From: Liolophura sinensis
Lineage: Eukaryota > Mollusca > Polyplacophora > Chitonida > Chitonidae
Reading direction: 5' to 3'
Length of the DNA: 64,000 nt
Assembly (NCBI RefSeq): GCF_032854445.1
Contig: NC_088297.1
Location: 21,527,127-21,591,126 of the forward strand
The translations under genes and the position numbers were made by a program. Shown here piece after piece: positions 1 through 12,778 of the stretch (within the stretch, counting starts at the first letter, position 1; each line of letters starts with the position of its first letter). The notes beneath the pieces are model-generated. The model saw only the letters and a program-made list of their open reading frames with translations, was not told the origin of the DNA and searched no databases.

Positions 1-1133
1 CGCAGATTTCGGAAAGATATTTTCGTAATAAATCTGACTTTGCTAAGGAAAAATAATGCAACGTCACAATATTGTTCTTCAAAATGATTCTCACGAGGCG
101 ATCTTCTTGTCAGCTCACTGCAGTCTCCCGCCCAACACGTACTCATTGCGACACGGGCGGCTGTTCTCAGTTCCCTGTTCATAGATGTGTGGTCCAAAAC
201 TCATCAGTTTAACACTTAAACTAACCGCAAAATCCGATTTATTGATTCAGAGTGATTTATCCATGCACCTTGTAGAGCAGAGATGTTGTTTTTTGTGAAG
301 TTTGATACCATTTTTTATGACACAGACTTAGGTGATGACATCAAAAGTTTCAATGTTAAGGCTTTACGTGCTTCTCAAAGTGAATTCAAACATTCATTTA
401 TCCAGTATTTCATTTGGTTATTTCACTCGTTTAATAGCTCATCTGTTCACCCAACACGGGAGACTCATTTACGAGTAGACATTCTTAGCAAAACAGGAAT
501 AGACCTAACTAACTTTGGACGAAAATCTATTTAGACATTTAATCAAAATACTACCAGTGTTCTGGATTCGCCAACAGGTGAAGGGGTGCTCCGAAAATAA
601 ACCTGATAAAACTGATAAAGAAACCGTAGCCCATCGTTAATCTTCCAGCTGACCCATGGTTTTATTTCTTCATCTCACGGGACGTTATTAATGGCGGGGT
701 TACCATGGTGACGTTGTTCATGCAGTGCACGCAAAGCATAAAATGTATGTGGTTCCGTCTTGTTCTCCATCATCGTCCAGCTCATCTTTTCCGACGCCCT
801 GTCCCTCTCACCTCACTCATCACCCTTACCACCTCTGTCCCTCTGTATGCTTACTACAACAATCCAACTAAAGTACGCCATACACTTAACATGCTGTATA
901 CACCTGTACGCTACCATGCTCAGCGGCCATTTATTGTATAGCGGGAACATGAAAGAGTAGGTACATCTCGATGTGTCAGTAAACAATAGGTCTCGTACAC
1001 TTCATCAACAAACTTGCCAAGTTTATTTCAAGCCGTTCCTTCCTGTTCAACCCGCATTTATTTCCTGCCGCTGAATCCAATACATCATTGCCTCACCATC
1101 TATTGTTCATCTCCCTGTCACGTGTTTGCACAC

Positions 1134-1193
1134 ATGACGTCATCAAGCACGTGGCGTCATCAGGTCCTTGGCTTCATCAGGCACATGGCGTCA
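1134..1193 (+). repeat. Small 18-bp repeat with CRE and E-box sequences
   Basis: A TGACGTCA palindrome at 1135-1142, then degenerate 17-20-bp units each with a GCGTCATCAGG or GCTTCATCAGG core. CACGTG occurs at 1119-1124 and 1148-1153. Looks like a duplicated binding-site cluster, but there is no adjacent gene. Confidence 0.6.
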
Positions 1194-1805
1194 CGATGCC
1201 AGCAGATCAATGGCTTCTCAATCATTTTGGATCAATATTAAGGTGGAGAAAATACCCCAAAAATTCGAACAATCAGGACCTTGGAAAACTGTAGGCTATC
1301 TCAAATATGGCTTACAAATAACGCTTTACAATCTGAATATTTCAGAAAGGAAAAAAAAATAGTTCTTTATTAATACAATTGGTTACCAGAGTAGAACTCC
1401 AAAGTGGGACGTATTACGTCATTTCAGTGACGCTGGACGTTCCACTTTAGTCAACAGCGTGATGTCACAATGGGTAGACAAATTACGTCACAGATGAAAC
1501 CGCATAACGCAACATGTTCTGCGTTGCAAAACAAAAGACTTGTGATGTGAGTGTTCTAATTCCGCACTAGTAACACCTTTTGTGAGATAAAAGTCTACTG
1601 GTACCCCATTGAGTGTAGTATTTCTGGTGAGGTTTACATCAATTCTTCTCCTGTAACAGATTAGGATTTGTTTGGAATGGGATCAAACAAAACACATTTT
1701 GTTGTCTTTTCCTTTATGAGCAGCCAATCTACGAAATCTACGGAAACTCATGAACATCCACAGGTTGCTGGCAAACCTTCCCGAGGAAGCCAGCCTGAAT
1801 ATGCA

Positions 1806-1837
1806 ATAGGTAGATAGATGGACAGACAGATAGATAA

Positions 1838-1869
<32 letters not shown>

Positions 1870-1884
1870 ATAAATAAATAAATG
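1806..1884 (+). repeat. GATA/AAAT microsatellite
   Basis: TAGATAGATGGACAGACAGA followed by (TAGA)n and (AAAT)n. The AAAT end, next to a decayed SINE trace at 1743, may come from a SINE tail. Confidence 0.95.
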
Positions 1885-4800
1885 GTCTACAAAAGTGTGT
1901 CCTACTGCGACCCTTTAATCCAGTATTTCACTTTAGATCCTATATCTGCTTGTCAGTAAAATGTCAGGTCTCCTTTTCGTCAACAATCATTTCGCCTTTT
2001 TCATCCACACTGATTTTCCTTTCCTACATTTAACCACATGTGCTCATCTTTCCTATATACCTCTAGTCTTATCTTCCTTCACCATCTTAATTACATTCGC
2101 TTTCACACCTGACTATTCCATCTCTCACCACCCCACCCGTTAAGGTTTAACCCCACCGTCACCTTACATGACCTACATGTATACGGTGTTAAGGGCGTCC
2201 GGGGCAAGGAACACGGATTCGATACCTGAGAAGGGTCAAACCAAAGCCATTAACACTGACAGCTGCAGTAATTAAAGAGGGATAATTAAGGGATAGTTGG
2301 CAGTTGAATTTTAGCTAAGAAACATGTCCATCAGTCTATCTTGATCAGAAAGAGTTTAAATTTCAGCGTAAAATTTAGGAAACTTTGGGTAAAGGCGCTT
2401 GATACAGTATCCTTGGGTAATATCGTACCAGTTCGCCCAATAAATGCAGGAATAAACATTACGCTACGCAGCTTGGACCTGAATGTCCTCCATCCTGGCG
2501 GAGAGGTATATATACTGTGTTAACATATAGACCGAATGAACCCATACTGCAGTCTTTTACTATACTATCTATATTACTCCAGTCATAAATCCTACAGTCA
2601 TCGTATAAAGGAAAAATTCTTGAGTCCGGCGTTAATCAACAATCAGATAAGTAAATAAATAAATTATTGGCTCCCCAAATCCTATTTTTCAACAAGCGCA
2701 CATATTGTAGCTCGTGTAAAAAGACCTCATATATCTTTCTAGTGCACTCTCTTATCCCTCCCTCTCTCATCCCACTGCCCGGTACAATAAAATCACCCTG
2801 GAGCGTGCATCTGTTGTTATCCAGCCTCTCTCTGAATAAGCGCGCTTGCCACCTGGGTAACGTTTCGTCTGCTCTTCGCGCAGGGGCCCTAGTCGGTGTA
2901 ACGTTATTAACGAGAGGGGCGTGTCATTTTTCACCTTTCTTCTTCCTCCCCCATCCTAAACCCCTTCGGGCAACACTGCTGGTCTTAATATACCTGAACC
3001 AAAAGGCAAATAAACAATGCCCGGCCCATCATCGCCGGCGTCCCGTTGCTCCCGCAACAAACCGACGTACTCCTTCGTGTCTCTCAGGTATAATCATCCC
3101 CTCCCCTATGACCAACCTTTCATCCTTGACCATACACGTGCTACCACGGCGACCATATCAGTCGTGGCTTCATTATCTCTGCTCCAAATGCTAACCCTGT
3201 TTTACATTCTCTCAGGTACGCAAATACATTATTTCTTGACCTTTAGTTTCGAGGACAGGCCAGTTTTAAGCTCTATAAAAGCTCTATTGGGGACGATCTG
3301 TGTGGTCTGGGCAAACCGCTATCCACTCTTAAGCTTGAAATACATGTCCTAACTTGGCCTTATGAACCTTTCTATACTTTATTTTGCGCTCCCATGAGTG
3401 TAAATCCGATAAAAGCTTCAAAATATACACCAACGCAATTCAAGTGGTGAAGTAACGCGAGATAATATGACATTTTGCGAGACTACAGTGATTACTCTAA
3501 TTATTCACGTAACGTTTGTTTTGGTGTAAACCAAAATAATCATGCCTCTAATCTTGATGCGACGTAAAACCTCAAACATTCGTACATACCTAATCTTGAT
3601 GATTTGTAGCACTGCGTAATACCTAGCTAACTGCTTTCTTGGAAGTGAAACTTTTCAATAGTCCTGTAGAACCTTCTACTTTCTCGCGTAACGGGGCTTT
3701 CATTGCAACTTATAAAAAGCCTAAAGTACAACGACAAAATGCTATAAACATAAGTAAGAATGGAACAGAATTCTCGTGAGCTGGCTGGTTTCTGCGCATG
3801 ACACGGACGAAAGCTCTGTGGCAATGCATGCCTGTCACATGTCTGGAAGTCATCCAGAATCCATCGACAGCATCGCTTTGAAGCGCTACGGTTATTATTC
3901 TTCGGTATTCGAAACTTTTTAAGGGACCAACCATCTCCATGTATATAAGGATTTTCTCTACTACAAGAAGTCCTGCTTTCTCTAGCGTAATAACGCTTTA
4001 AAGTGCTTAAAAGCACCCCCGAACAAACGAGGCTGACGATCAAACAAGCCAGTTGTCAATGTTACTTATACATAGGGGTTTAACACCGCTAATGTTCCCC
4101 ATGTTGCTTGTCTTGCCAGTCTGATCGAATTACAGCGCCTTCAGCAAGTACGTCTTTGTTGAGAAGTTTTGCGCATGCGTAACAGGAAATAGTTGTGGTA
4201 GACGGCGACATTGATACAGTACACAACACTAACGCATGCAGTTTTCCCAAATATCCCCGTGTTGTTTTCTTCTGGGGATTCCGCTTAAACCCGCTGATGA
4301 CTGTTACCTAACAGATAATTTCATGTTTTGTCGCTTATTTCAGTGTGGAGATGACGAAACTTTACTGTTCCTCTTTGTTCAAAGTCGTTTAGACGATGTT
4401 TGCATTTTGTAATGCTGTCAACAATATCTTCTCTGTTCATTTTCCCACGATAACTGCATTTGATTTACGATGGCCGTAAACCACTGTAACACTGTGTATA
4501 GTGGGCTTAAAGGTCTAACAGACAGAAGACTTTTCTCTTGCCATTGTGTTTTGTCTTCGGTTGCGATTTTCACGTAAATTCAAAGCCGCGGTTACAGAAC
4601 AGCGTTGATTTGCCGGGACTGATGTTCAGTTCACCAGTGTGTGGCTTCTTGCGTTTATACGTCGATCACTAGCTTTAAGTCTTAATTCGCCCATGTGGGG
4701 CGCGAACTCACGCTTGTAACATCGGGAATTAGTACGCATCTGAACCGGTAACCGCTGTTTTGCGCTTACACGGACGAAAAAGGTGGACTAAACCGAAGCG

Positions 4801-5091
4801 TTCTAATTTAGGCCACCAACACTGGCGGTATCAGCAAAAGCCGTCTTCGATGGAGCGGGCTTATATTAGGCCACCTTTTCTTGCTAGTATAAACGTCCAA
4901 GCCCGCCCCAAGGGGGCATCGAACCACAATTTTTTCCTAGTATAACCGCGGCTTTAGGCTTGATTTACTGAGGTTAACTGCAAAAGCACGACTATATATC
5001 GTACAGGCCTATAAATTTAATACTTTTCGTCAGGTGTTCTGTCCCTCTATATCTTGAGGTTTAACAACAGCTGTTTGACGAGATTCACTTT

Positions 5092-5276
5092 ACAGGATAT
5101 GTCCACTATATGTAGGATATGTCCACTATATGGGATATGTCCACCATATAGGATATGTCCACTATATGGGATACGTCCACCATACAGGATATGTCAACTT
5201 TATAGGATACGTTCACTATATAGGATATGTACACAATATAGGATATGTTCACCATATAGGATATGTCCACTAAATG
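5092..5276 (+). repeat. 18-bp minisatellite, about 10 copies
   Basis: The unit GGATATGTCCACTATAT varies at a few positions (ATACGT, TACAC, TTCAC). Since 18 is a multiple of 3, both strands stay open for 60-76 codons; this is not coding evidence. Confidence 0.93.
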
Positions 5277-5808
5277 AGTGTTGATGTACAATGTGTCTGT
5301 GTCACCATTTATAAACGTAAACGAAACTGAAACAAATAGTAATACTGTGAAGTTTTGATTTACGGAGGTCCACTTTCACCTGTTTTTGAAGTATCCTGCA
5401 GATGGTCATTACCTTACTCTTCTCGTATATACCTTAACATGTTTTTTTTGTATTTTTTAACATACATCAACGATGTATGGAAAATTTATATTTATATGTC
5501 TTAATCTCTACTGTGAGTGACTACATGCACCCGAAGTTATTCTGGCATTCCGTCTGTTCCGTTTAAATTGAGCAGCTTTTTATAGGTAGCCAATACGATA
5601 CTGTACATATAGTATACACCTGACTGGGAGGGATGGCGCAGTGACAGTTTGTTTGTAAAACACGTAACTCCTACAGACGAAACGAGATCTAAACAAACAA
5701 AACACGCCACACCCACCCATGCTACATTCAGGCCACCTGCGTTATAGATGGCCGTAAGCACAATGAATGATATGTTGCATTTCAACTTCAGCTCAACTCT
5801 GCACATTC

Positions 5809-5982
5809 AAAAAAATTAATCTGTTAAATTTAACATAATGTTCTCTTAGTCTAGTAGAATCTTTATGTTGAATTAATAGAATACGTATGCTATATGTATC
5901 AAAATAATCTGCTGCAATAACAGAACACATTCTAGCATCACTCAGATGACAGACTTTCTATTAAAGTTAACAACTTGATGTT
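5809..5982. mobile_element. MITE-like inverted-repeat element, copy 2 (short)
   Basis: Starts AATCTGTTAAATTTAACAT and ends CTGCTGCAATAACAGAACAC, CATTCTAGCATCACTCAGAT, ACTTTCTATTAAAGTTAACA. The right part is the reverse complement of the left third of the element at 8097. It is shorter, so it is probably an internally deleted copy. Confidence 0.65.
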
Positions 5983-7564
5983 TTGAGTGCACGCTGTACA
6001 TAATACCTGACCTATTCTTCTTTAGTCGTTTTATACATCAATGTATTTTTCACAACGTATGTTAATATCAATATATCTACATGGCTATTAGTTGAATGCA
6101 TGGATCCCACACATCTAATGCCCCACCACCCCTTCTCGTGACGTTGTTTCATTCCGTCCGCGGTGAAAGCAATTGTGACGCCATGACCTCATAGAAAGAC
6201 TGAGCATTTGTAACCAATGTGTGGTGACATCCGGTTGAACTATTTGCAACAATACTGCTCATGATTAGCCAAATGCGTGTTCTTGTTTGACAGTTTGGAA
6301 AGGTATATTTGCATATATGACGTCACAGAACCGTTCTTGAAAAATAAAGATATTCTAATTAACTTCTTATCCTAATATTTAGTTTGACCGCCAAGATGAG
6401 AACCAAGTAGCTTTGATTTTCAAAAGTCACATCAGCCAAAAATACTGAATGACTGACAAACGGACTGGTGAACAGTATAATTCATTTGAATTAGTTGGAT
6501 AGTTCAACAACTTCTTATATCTCAAAGTCTTGGTTAATTGCACGTTAATTGCACACTGGAATTTTATATTTGTATACGGGTATAGTTCTACATGCTACTT
6601 TAAAGTAGAATATATAGAAAGCTAGCTCTGACGCGCTGTTCTGAAATAGAAAACTGTTAAAGATAATATATAAGCACATATTTTAGAACTAAACCCAAAG
6701 AACTAATGTTACTGACATTATGCTGGCCAAAACAAAAAACAGACATACATTGTACCGACGGCAGTGGGGATTGAACTCTTAACCTGTAACCAGTCTTGCT
6801 GTAAAATGTGAGTCAGTCTAACGAGCCTGATGGGATTCACAGATGTCAGAATAGGTCTAAGCGTCATTGTGCTACAAATCCCCTCAGCATCTCTGCATTT
6901 AACAACTAAAAGGTCAGTTCACTTTTCAATTCTATACACGCAGTGTTTCCGGTTCTAGCCGTGGGTATGATTTAAGTGCGCGGTGTAATAGCTCAATTTA
7001 CACACAGGGAATTGGATATACACACGTACGGAGCTCATTTAACGTGTGTATCTGATGGAACAATTCAGATTGTATCGTGAGCTATAGGTTATATAACGGT
7101 TGATTTTGACATGATAAGCTATGAGAGCTTGACAGGTTAGACAAGGAAGATGTACTGTTACATATGTATATATAGTATATGGCGTGGACTGAATGACGCG
7201 AAAGAAAACAAATGACGACTTTTCTCCTCTAACATCGTGGGATTACGCAGTTTCTCGCGAAAAGTGGCCTACAATGATTTGACCAGAACAAATTAGTGTT
7301 ATTTGGGGATGGGTAACATTTTCAGAGAAGACTTTTTTATGTAGCCTCAGTCAGTGCAGCTTTAGAGCTGCGGCCTCATGTCAGGAGATTAGACAGGTGC
7401 GGTGCATGCTTCCCTCTGTGCTTCTTCCGTTTTTCCCATCCACTGGCCTGGGCATCATTGTATGTGAAATGTGCAAAGTATCTTCGAGAACAGTGATAAT
7501 CAAAATACTAAACAGACAGAAAAGTGGCATCCCTGCACAGCCTGCTAATGAAATCCTGTACAGA
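5983..7564. other. No recognised gene
   Basis: AT-rich sequence without supported exons. 6755-6840 on the minus strand has GAGTTCAATCCCCACTGCCG, a B-box-like stretch possibly from an old SINE head. 6935-7000 resembles the right end of dispersed repeat Y. Confidence 0.5.
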
Positions 7565-7990
7565 CCTATGTGTAGTCCCTTTTTATTGTTTTAATGTGAT
7601 TGTATGTTAAATGTGATCGTAACACAGCATTCTGAGTAATTCTGGACCAGTGACGTCTAATAAATTGCCATTAACATTCTTGCATTATTTTTACCTAATT
7701 CTGCTTAAGCCATGGTGCTATAGGGGCGTGTAAATTGCTACTATTTAATATGCATTTACATGAACAGATAGGTTTTACCCTCTATGCTGTACGTCTATCA
7801 CACTGTCGTCGCTGCTCTGGTTTTACTCCCTATGCTGCACGTCTGCCACACTGTCGTCGCTAATCTGGTTTTACTCCCTATGCTGTACATCTATCAAACT
7901 GTCGTCGATGCTCTGGTTTTACCCTCATTCTGTAGATATTTTGTCTGCTTGTCTGTTTCTACACTCGTTCTGTAGAACTTTTGTCTGCTT
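7565..7990 (+). mobile_element. Element X, copy 1, with three 48-bp satellite-like monomers
   Basis: Shares blocks with copies at 15757 and 19016: GTCCCTTTTTATTGTTTTAA, CACAGCATTCTGAGTAATTC, a TCTAATAAATTGCCA block and GGGGCGTGTAAATTGC. At 7784-7925 it carries three tandem 48-bp units (ATGCTGTACGTCTATCACAC, TGTCGTCGCTGCTCTGG). These are the reverse complement of the central part of the satellite monomers at 22.35-26.44 kb. No protein is encoded; the family is not recognised. Confidence 0.75.
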
Positions 7991-8096
7991 GTCTCTGCAT
8001 AGTTTGGTTCTCCTGTTTGTGTCCGTATAACTCACAGAGGAAAAAAACTACGTTGTATTTCATCAAATTATTAACATACGACTTTCCATTTACTAT

Positions 8097-8412
8097 AAAA
8101 AAATAATCTGTTAAATTTAACAGAAAATCTCTTGTCTGAGTGATGTTAGAATGTATTCTGCTATTGCAGCAGATTGTTCTGTTAAACATAATATACATAT
8201 TCTATTAATTCCGCTTAACTATTCTATTAGACTAACAGGATTTTATTTTGAATTTGACAAAATATGCTGTTAACTGAACATAAATATTTTATTAGAATAA
8301 CAGGATATTATGTTGAATATTATAAAATGTTGTGTTATAATAACAGAATAACTTCTAACATCACTGAACTCAGGCAACAGACGTTGTGTTAAAATTAACA
8401 GAATAATTTTTG
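8097..8412. mobile_element. MITE-like inverted-repeat element, copy 1
   Basis: The left end (AATCTGTTAAATTTAACAG, TTGTCTGAGTGATGTTAGAA) is the near reverse complement of the right end (TTCTAACATCACTGAACTCA, GTTAAAATTAACAGAATAAT). The terminal inverted repeats are about 60-70 bp and imperfect; the interior is AT-rich with repeated AACAGGAT(T/A)TTAT. No ORF. Typical of a nonautonomous DNA transposon. Confidence 0.75.
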
Positions 8413-8453
8413 GATTGTAGATGTATGTCCGTCCTCAGTTATAGTACACTAAA

Positions 8454-8454
8454 T

Positions 8455-8489
<35 letters not shown>

Positions 8490-8647
8490 TATATTTGATT
8501 GGTGTTTTACGCCGTACTCAAGAATATTTCACTTATACGACGGCAGCCAGCATTGTGGTGGGCGGAAACCAGGCACAGCCCGGTGGAATCCCACGACCAT
8601 CCGCAGGTTGCTGACAGACCTCCCACGTACGGGTGGAGAGGAACGCT
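8454..8647 (-). mobile_element. tRNA-derived SINE, 5'-truncated
   Basis: Reads in reverse from the (AAAT)n tail: GATTGGTGTTTTACGCCGTA, CTCAAGAATATTTCACTTAT, ACCATCCGCAGGTTGCTGAC. The tRNA-like head is missing. CTAAAT at both flanks may be a short target duplication. Confidence 0.85.
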
Positions 8648-9703
8648 AAATACATGAAGTGAAAATAGCCAGCGGGTTAAATGGTGGAATGGTTGAGATA
8701 CTAGACTGGATTTCAGACCACCCGATGGCGTCAGTACGTATATATGATCTAAATTCTCCTGGTCGTGAATGATCTGCTAACTACAATCACAGGCTAAAGA
8801 TAACATCTCCTAATACACAAATGCGAACTGAACTTAAGGCTCTTCGCCCGCATCATTACGTAACCAACACAGTTTATAATGGTACAAAACCATTATCTGA
8901 GATTTATGGCAAACAATCGACGCCATGTTGTAAACGATAGAGCCAGACTCACTCTCGTAATGGTAAACAGTCAGCAATGGGATTGTAATCAAGGTTCTCT
9001 GAGGCGTGTTCTGGCTGTCTGATACATTAGAATTGTCCCAGCGAGTGTTAATCACCTAAATGTATCGCATTGCTAATCTGTTCTTTAAGACAAGCTATAG
9101 CGTTTACATTTCTCGGTATACGCATGCATAGCAATGAAATGCGTAGGCCTACCAGTAACCTTTTCGTTTGTTTACACGATGCATGTTTTTATAGCATTTT
9201 TGTCTGTCTGCACGGCGATATATTTCCTCAACTCTTTCGCTTGTTTACACGATGTAGGTTTTAGGAATATTTCTCTGTATAAATAAAAGACTGATGCAAT
9301 TCAGTAAACTCTGATACCCAACCAAGCCATTGAACATACATGTCAAGAATGAAGACATTATATAGGGTTCTAGATGCACAAAACTAACCCTAAATGAATC
9401 GATGGACACAATATGTCCTATGTATAGTTTCTTCTCTTCTTCTCTTCCATCATTCTATATAAAAAGGCCATCAGGCTGAAACGAGTCTGACGTAAAATAT
9501 CCCTCCTCCCCCCAACACACACGCACTCGCATCAAGTACTGACTCTAATGAATGGGGTACTGGTATACTGCCTCGGTGTATATATAGTGACTGCATAATA
9601 ATTAGCTCACTACTGTGACATGAAGAGTCAATTAAAATGCCATAAGATATATTTTTTTACGTCGTTGTTAAGTTATAATGTTGTCGTAACAAGTATATGT
9701 TTA

Positions 9704-9830
9704 TGCGGATGACCGCGGGTTTGCCTCAGGCTGAGCCCGGTTCCCCCCATCATAATGCTTGCTGGCGTCGTTTAAGTTAAACATTTTTGCGTACGGCGTA
9801 AACCACCAATCAAATAAATAAATAAATAAA
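9704..9830 (+). mobile_element. tRNA-derived SINE, plus strand, truncated
   Basis: One of only two plus-strand copies. Contains GCTGAGCCCGGTTCCCCCCA, a CATAATGCTTGCTGGCGTCG block and ends ACCACCAATCAAATAAATA. The head is missing and the copy is diverged. Confidence 0.75.
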
Positions 9831-10085
9831 GTATACGTATATAAAGACTTCATAACGGGTTATTAAATAAATTAAAATGTTCGAAATGTCAGTAAAGTTG
9901 AATTAAAGACGTGTCAGATTTAGCCTAAGCATATTTTCAGTTCGCAAATAGACCAATACACGTTCACGATTAAAATATAAGAAAGCATAAACTAGAAAAT
10001 AAACTCAGTTATTGTTTGTGTTTATTTCATTTACTTATTTACCTTTTTGGTTAGTTTAAAGATTTAAATTATACTTAATTGTTAC

Positions 10086-10190
10086 TTAACGCCGTGCTCG
10101 AAAATGCTCCATTTATGCGATAGCGGTCATTGTTATTGGTGGACAAAACCAGCGATCTTTGGCATGTTACTGTCAACCTTTGAACTGTAG
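10086..10190 (-). repeat. Diverged SINE fragment
   Basis: TTAACGCCGTGCTCGAAAAT, TTATGCGATAGCGGTCATTG and GGTGGACAAAACCAGCGATC follow the order of the common SINE but with many differences. Old copy. Confidence 0.5.
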
Positions 10191-10309
10191 ATGCACACTT
10201 CGTATTGGCGAAAGACGTACGTTAGACTGGGCAAAGAGCCAAGCGAGACTCGCTAATCGTTAAATGTCACCAAAGCCCCAGCACAAGCTGACGGTGGGGA
10301 AATCTGTCA

Positions 10310-10395
10310 ATTCCCTGTCAAAGGTCGGGTTTGAACCCCATACCTTGTGTCCCCTAGCGCCTCTAACCATTAGACTATGACCTGTTCCCCTTTGG
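10310..10395 (-). repeat. tRNA-like SINE head of a different type
   Basis: On the minus strand: a GGTCATAGTCTAATGGTTAG block (A-box like TAGTCTAATGG) and GGGGTTCAAACCC (B-box like). Spacing fits a Pol III internal promoter. It does not close a proper cloverleaf by eye and has no CCA-adjacent acceptor pairing, so I call it a SINE head rather than a tRNA gene. Confidence 0.5.
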
Positions 10396-11667
10396 TTGGT
10401 TTGTTTTTTGAAATGAGAAAGGGTTGACAAATTGAGGTATGTATGCCTAGATTTTATCCTTGCTTGAATTCTGCAGTTGATAGGGAACTGATAAATGCCT
10501 GGCCAGTGGGTCAGAGCGCACTTATTTTGACAGGGCACAGTTTGTACCCTAACTTGTTTAAAATTCAAATCCAGTCCCTATAGTGAATATAAACAGGTTT
10601 TTCTTATTCAACAAATACGCGGAGACACGGTCCTTTGAGCTCCTTTTCATTGAAATTTATGCTTCAATGCTCGCTGGGATTCTACTTAAAATCCATCGGG
10701 TAAAATGGGTTATTTGGATTACAGCTACAACAACGGTTCTCTGTGTATTCTTGGTGGTGTATGAGCAAGAAAGAAACCCCCTCTCCCTCATGAATCACAT
10801 CGAAACCTAGCATAAAAGGACGAAAATTAGTATGCGGTCTTGCATGACGCGACAGGAGTGGGAAGTTATAACAAAGGTTAACAATGAGATGCAAAGTGTT
10901 GCACTGTATTGTGTTTATTCCGAAGGAATAGTGACAACAAATCGGACATCAAAGAGCTAAACCCCTGCCTGGTCTGATGCATGAAAAGTACGGATCTACA
11001 GCATTGGAGCTGAAAACCTTTGCCGTAAGTAAGACATGAAACGGAAATGTACACAAGAAATTAGGGAACAGAGAAAACCCTTCTTTGACATCACACAGGA
11101 GATGTACGGAGATGAAAACATTTGCTGTGTTTTGCGACAATATTAGGACAGGAGATAAAAAATTGTACAACAATAGGGACGGATTGGACGACCCTGCAGG
11201 ACTCCTCACGAAGGTCACACACAAACACTTGATGGATTAATACATTAGCTCACACGCACCGTACACTATTTCGGGGAAATGAATCTTCTGAGATAACACA
11301 TATATGATTCTATTTTTAACTACGTATCATGTTTAACGTACAAATCACATCATCAAGAACACGAATGTAGATGTTTTTCCTCTCATTCATGTTTTATTTA
11401 GAATACACCATCTAACTCGTCCGTCATGATTGTAGTTTTATTATGACTCTCAATGCATTGCCCCACGAACGTGCACTTGTATATACCTCTTCATTTTGTT
11501 CTCGCAAATGCTTAAAAAAGCACTGATATAAATGTCCCCCATCAACCTCATGACTAGCCGTGGAAGGAGCTGTACAGAAGAGAAAAGAAAATACATCAAC
11601 GGGAATAAAACTCTAGACACGAGCGATTTACATGCGATGTCTAGATATTTTACACCTCACAGCAAAT

Positions 11668-11670
<3 letters not shown>

Positions 11671-11753
<83 letters not shown>
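11671..11753 (+). repeat. (GA)n microsatellite, about 41 repeats
   Basis: Uninterrupted GA dinucleotides over about 83 bp. Such purine tracts can form triplex DNA. Confidence 0.98.
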
Positions 11754-11757
<4 letters not shown>

Positions 11758-12664
11758 GTCTTGCCCCGGGTGTTGCATGAGATTTTTGACAGTTAGATCT
11801 TAGATCAGTTTTTGTCGCCGACGTGGAACGAACAATTCAATTTGTCATGTATACGCTAAGACGAATGCACAATGCATGCTTCCCATATCTTAGTCGTCCG
11901 ACACGAATGAATGGTGGGTCTGAAGGACACATCAAAGGGATCCTTGCAAACAAGACATGCATGGCCACATCCCGTCCGGAAGCGATATATAGATTAATCG
12001 ATATACTTTATCGATCTCGATATATAGATGTTGATTGATTTTTACTTATGTATACATTCAGTGCATTTTGCCTCTCTATTCCAGGTGTTCAGATGAGTAA
12101 CTCTAAAAATCAACAGCACATTTTTGTTGGCTAATTACTTTCTCAAGCGATTTATTTGATACATGTTTCACTCGGAGATTGATTGATTGATTGATAGTTT
12201 AGTTCATCTATTGATTACATATTCGGATTTTTTACCTATACTTATTTAGCTATACTATCGAAATTATCAACATGTCAACTGTCTTTAACTGCGAAAAAAC
12301 GGTAATGCTGTTTGTGGCGTGCTTGATAACTGATAACAGATAACTGATAACAGATAGCAGATAACTAAATTGTTTGTTGATAAAAGGAATTTGACCCACA
12401 AAAGGCATGCCAGTACATTTGCATATACAACACATAATAAAACACGATATCAAATCAAAAAGAACACAAATGACATTCCATGTTCGTCTGTATGGCATAC
12501 TCTGGTTAATGACTCACTGAATTATAACATACAAGTACCAGCCAATTATATAATACATACATCCGGGTTTCTTGGTACACTTCTTCTCTCGCACTTCCAA
12601 AAGCCTATATCAGATTCCGTGTTTAAGTATGCACAGCGTATATATTACATGTATATTCTAATGC

Positions 12665-12778
<114 letters not shown>

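Larger units (their letters stand above)
1..5090. other. No recognised gene
   Basis: Apart from the repeats listed, I see no coding exon or RNA gene. The longest open frames (175 codons at 2667-3194 plus, 138 codons at 3627-4043 minus) have no recognisable motif and codon patterns like intergenic sequence. A diverged SINE trace (AACATCCACAGGTTGCTGGC) lies at 1743-1812. Confidence 0.6.

Noticed and set aside
2667-3194. 175-codon plus-strand open frame
   Set aside because: No domain, no splice or promoter context, and an overlapping 111-codon frame of equal quality. Likely chance.
3627-4043. 138-codon minus-strand open frame
   Set aside because: No motif recognised; the composition is like the surrounding intergenic DNA.
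10310-10395. A tRNA gene
   Set aside because: A- and B-box-like blocks are present, but I could not draw a cloverleaf with paired acceptor and anticodon stems. A SINE head explains it better.
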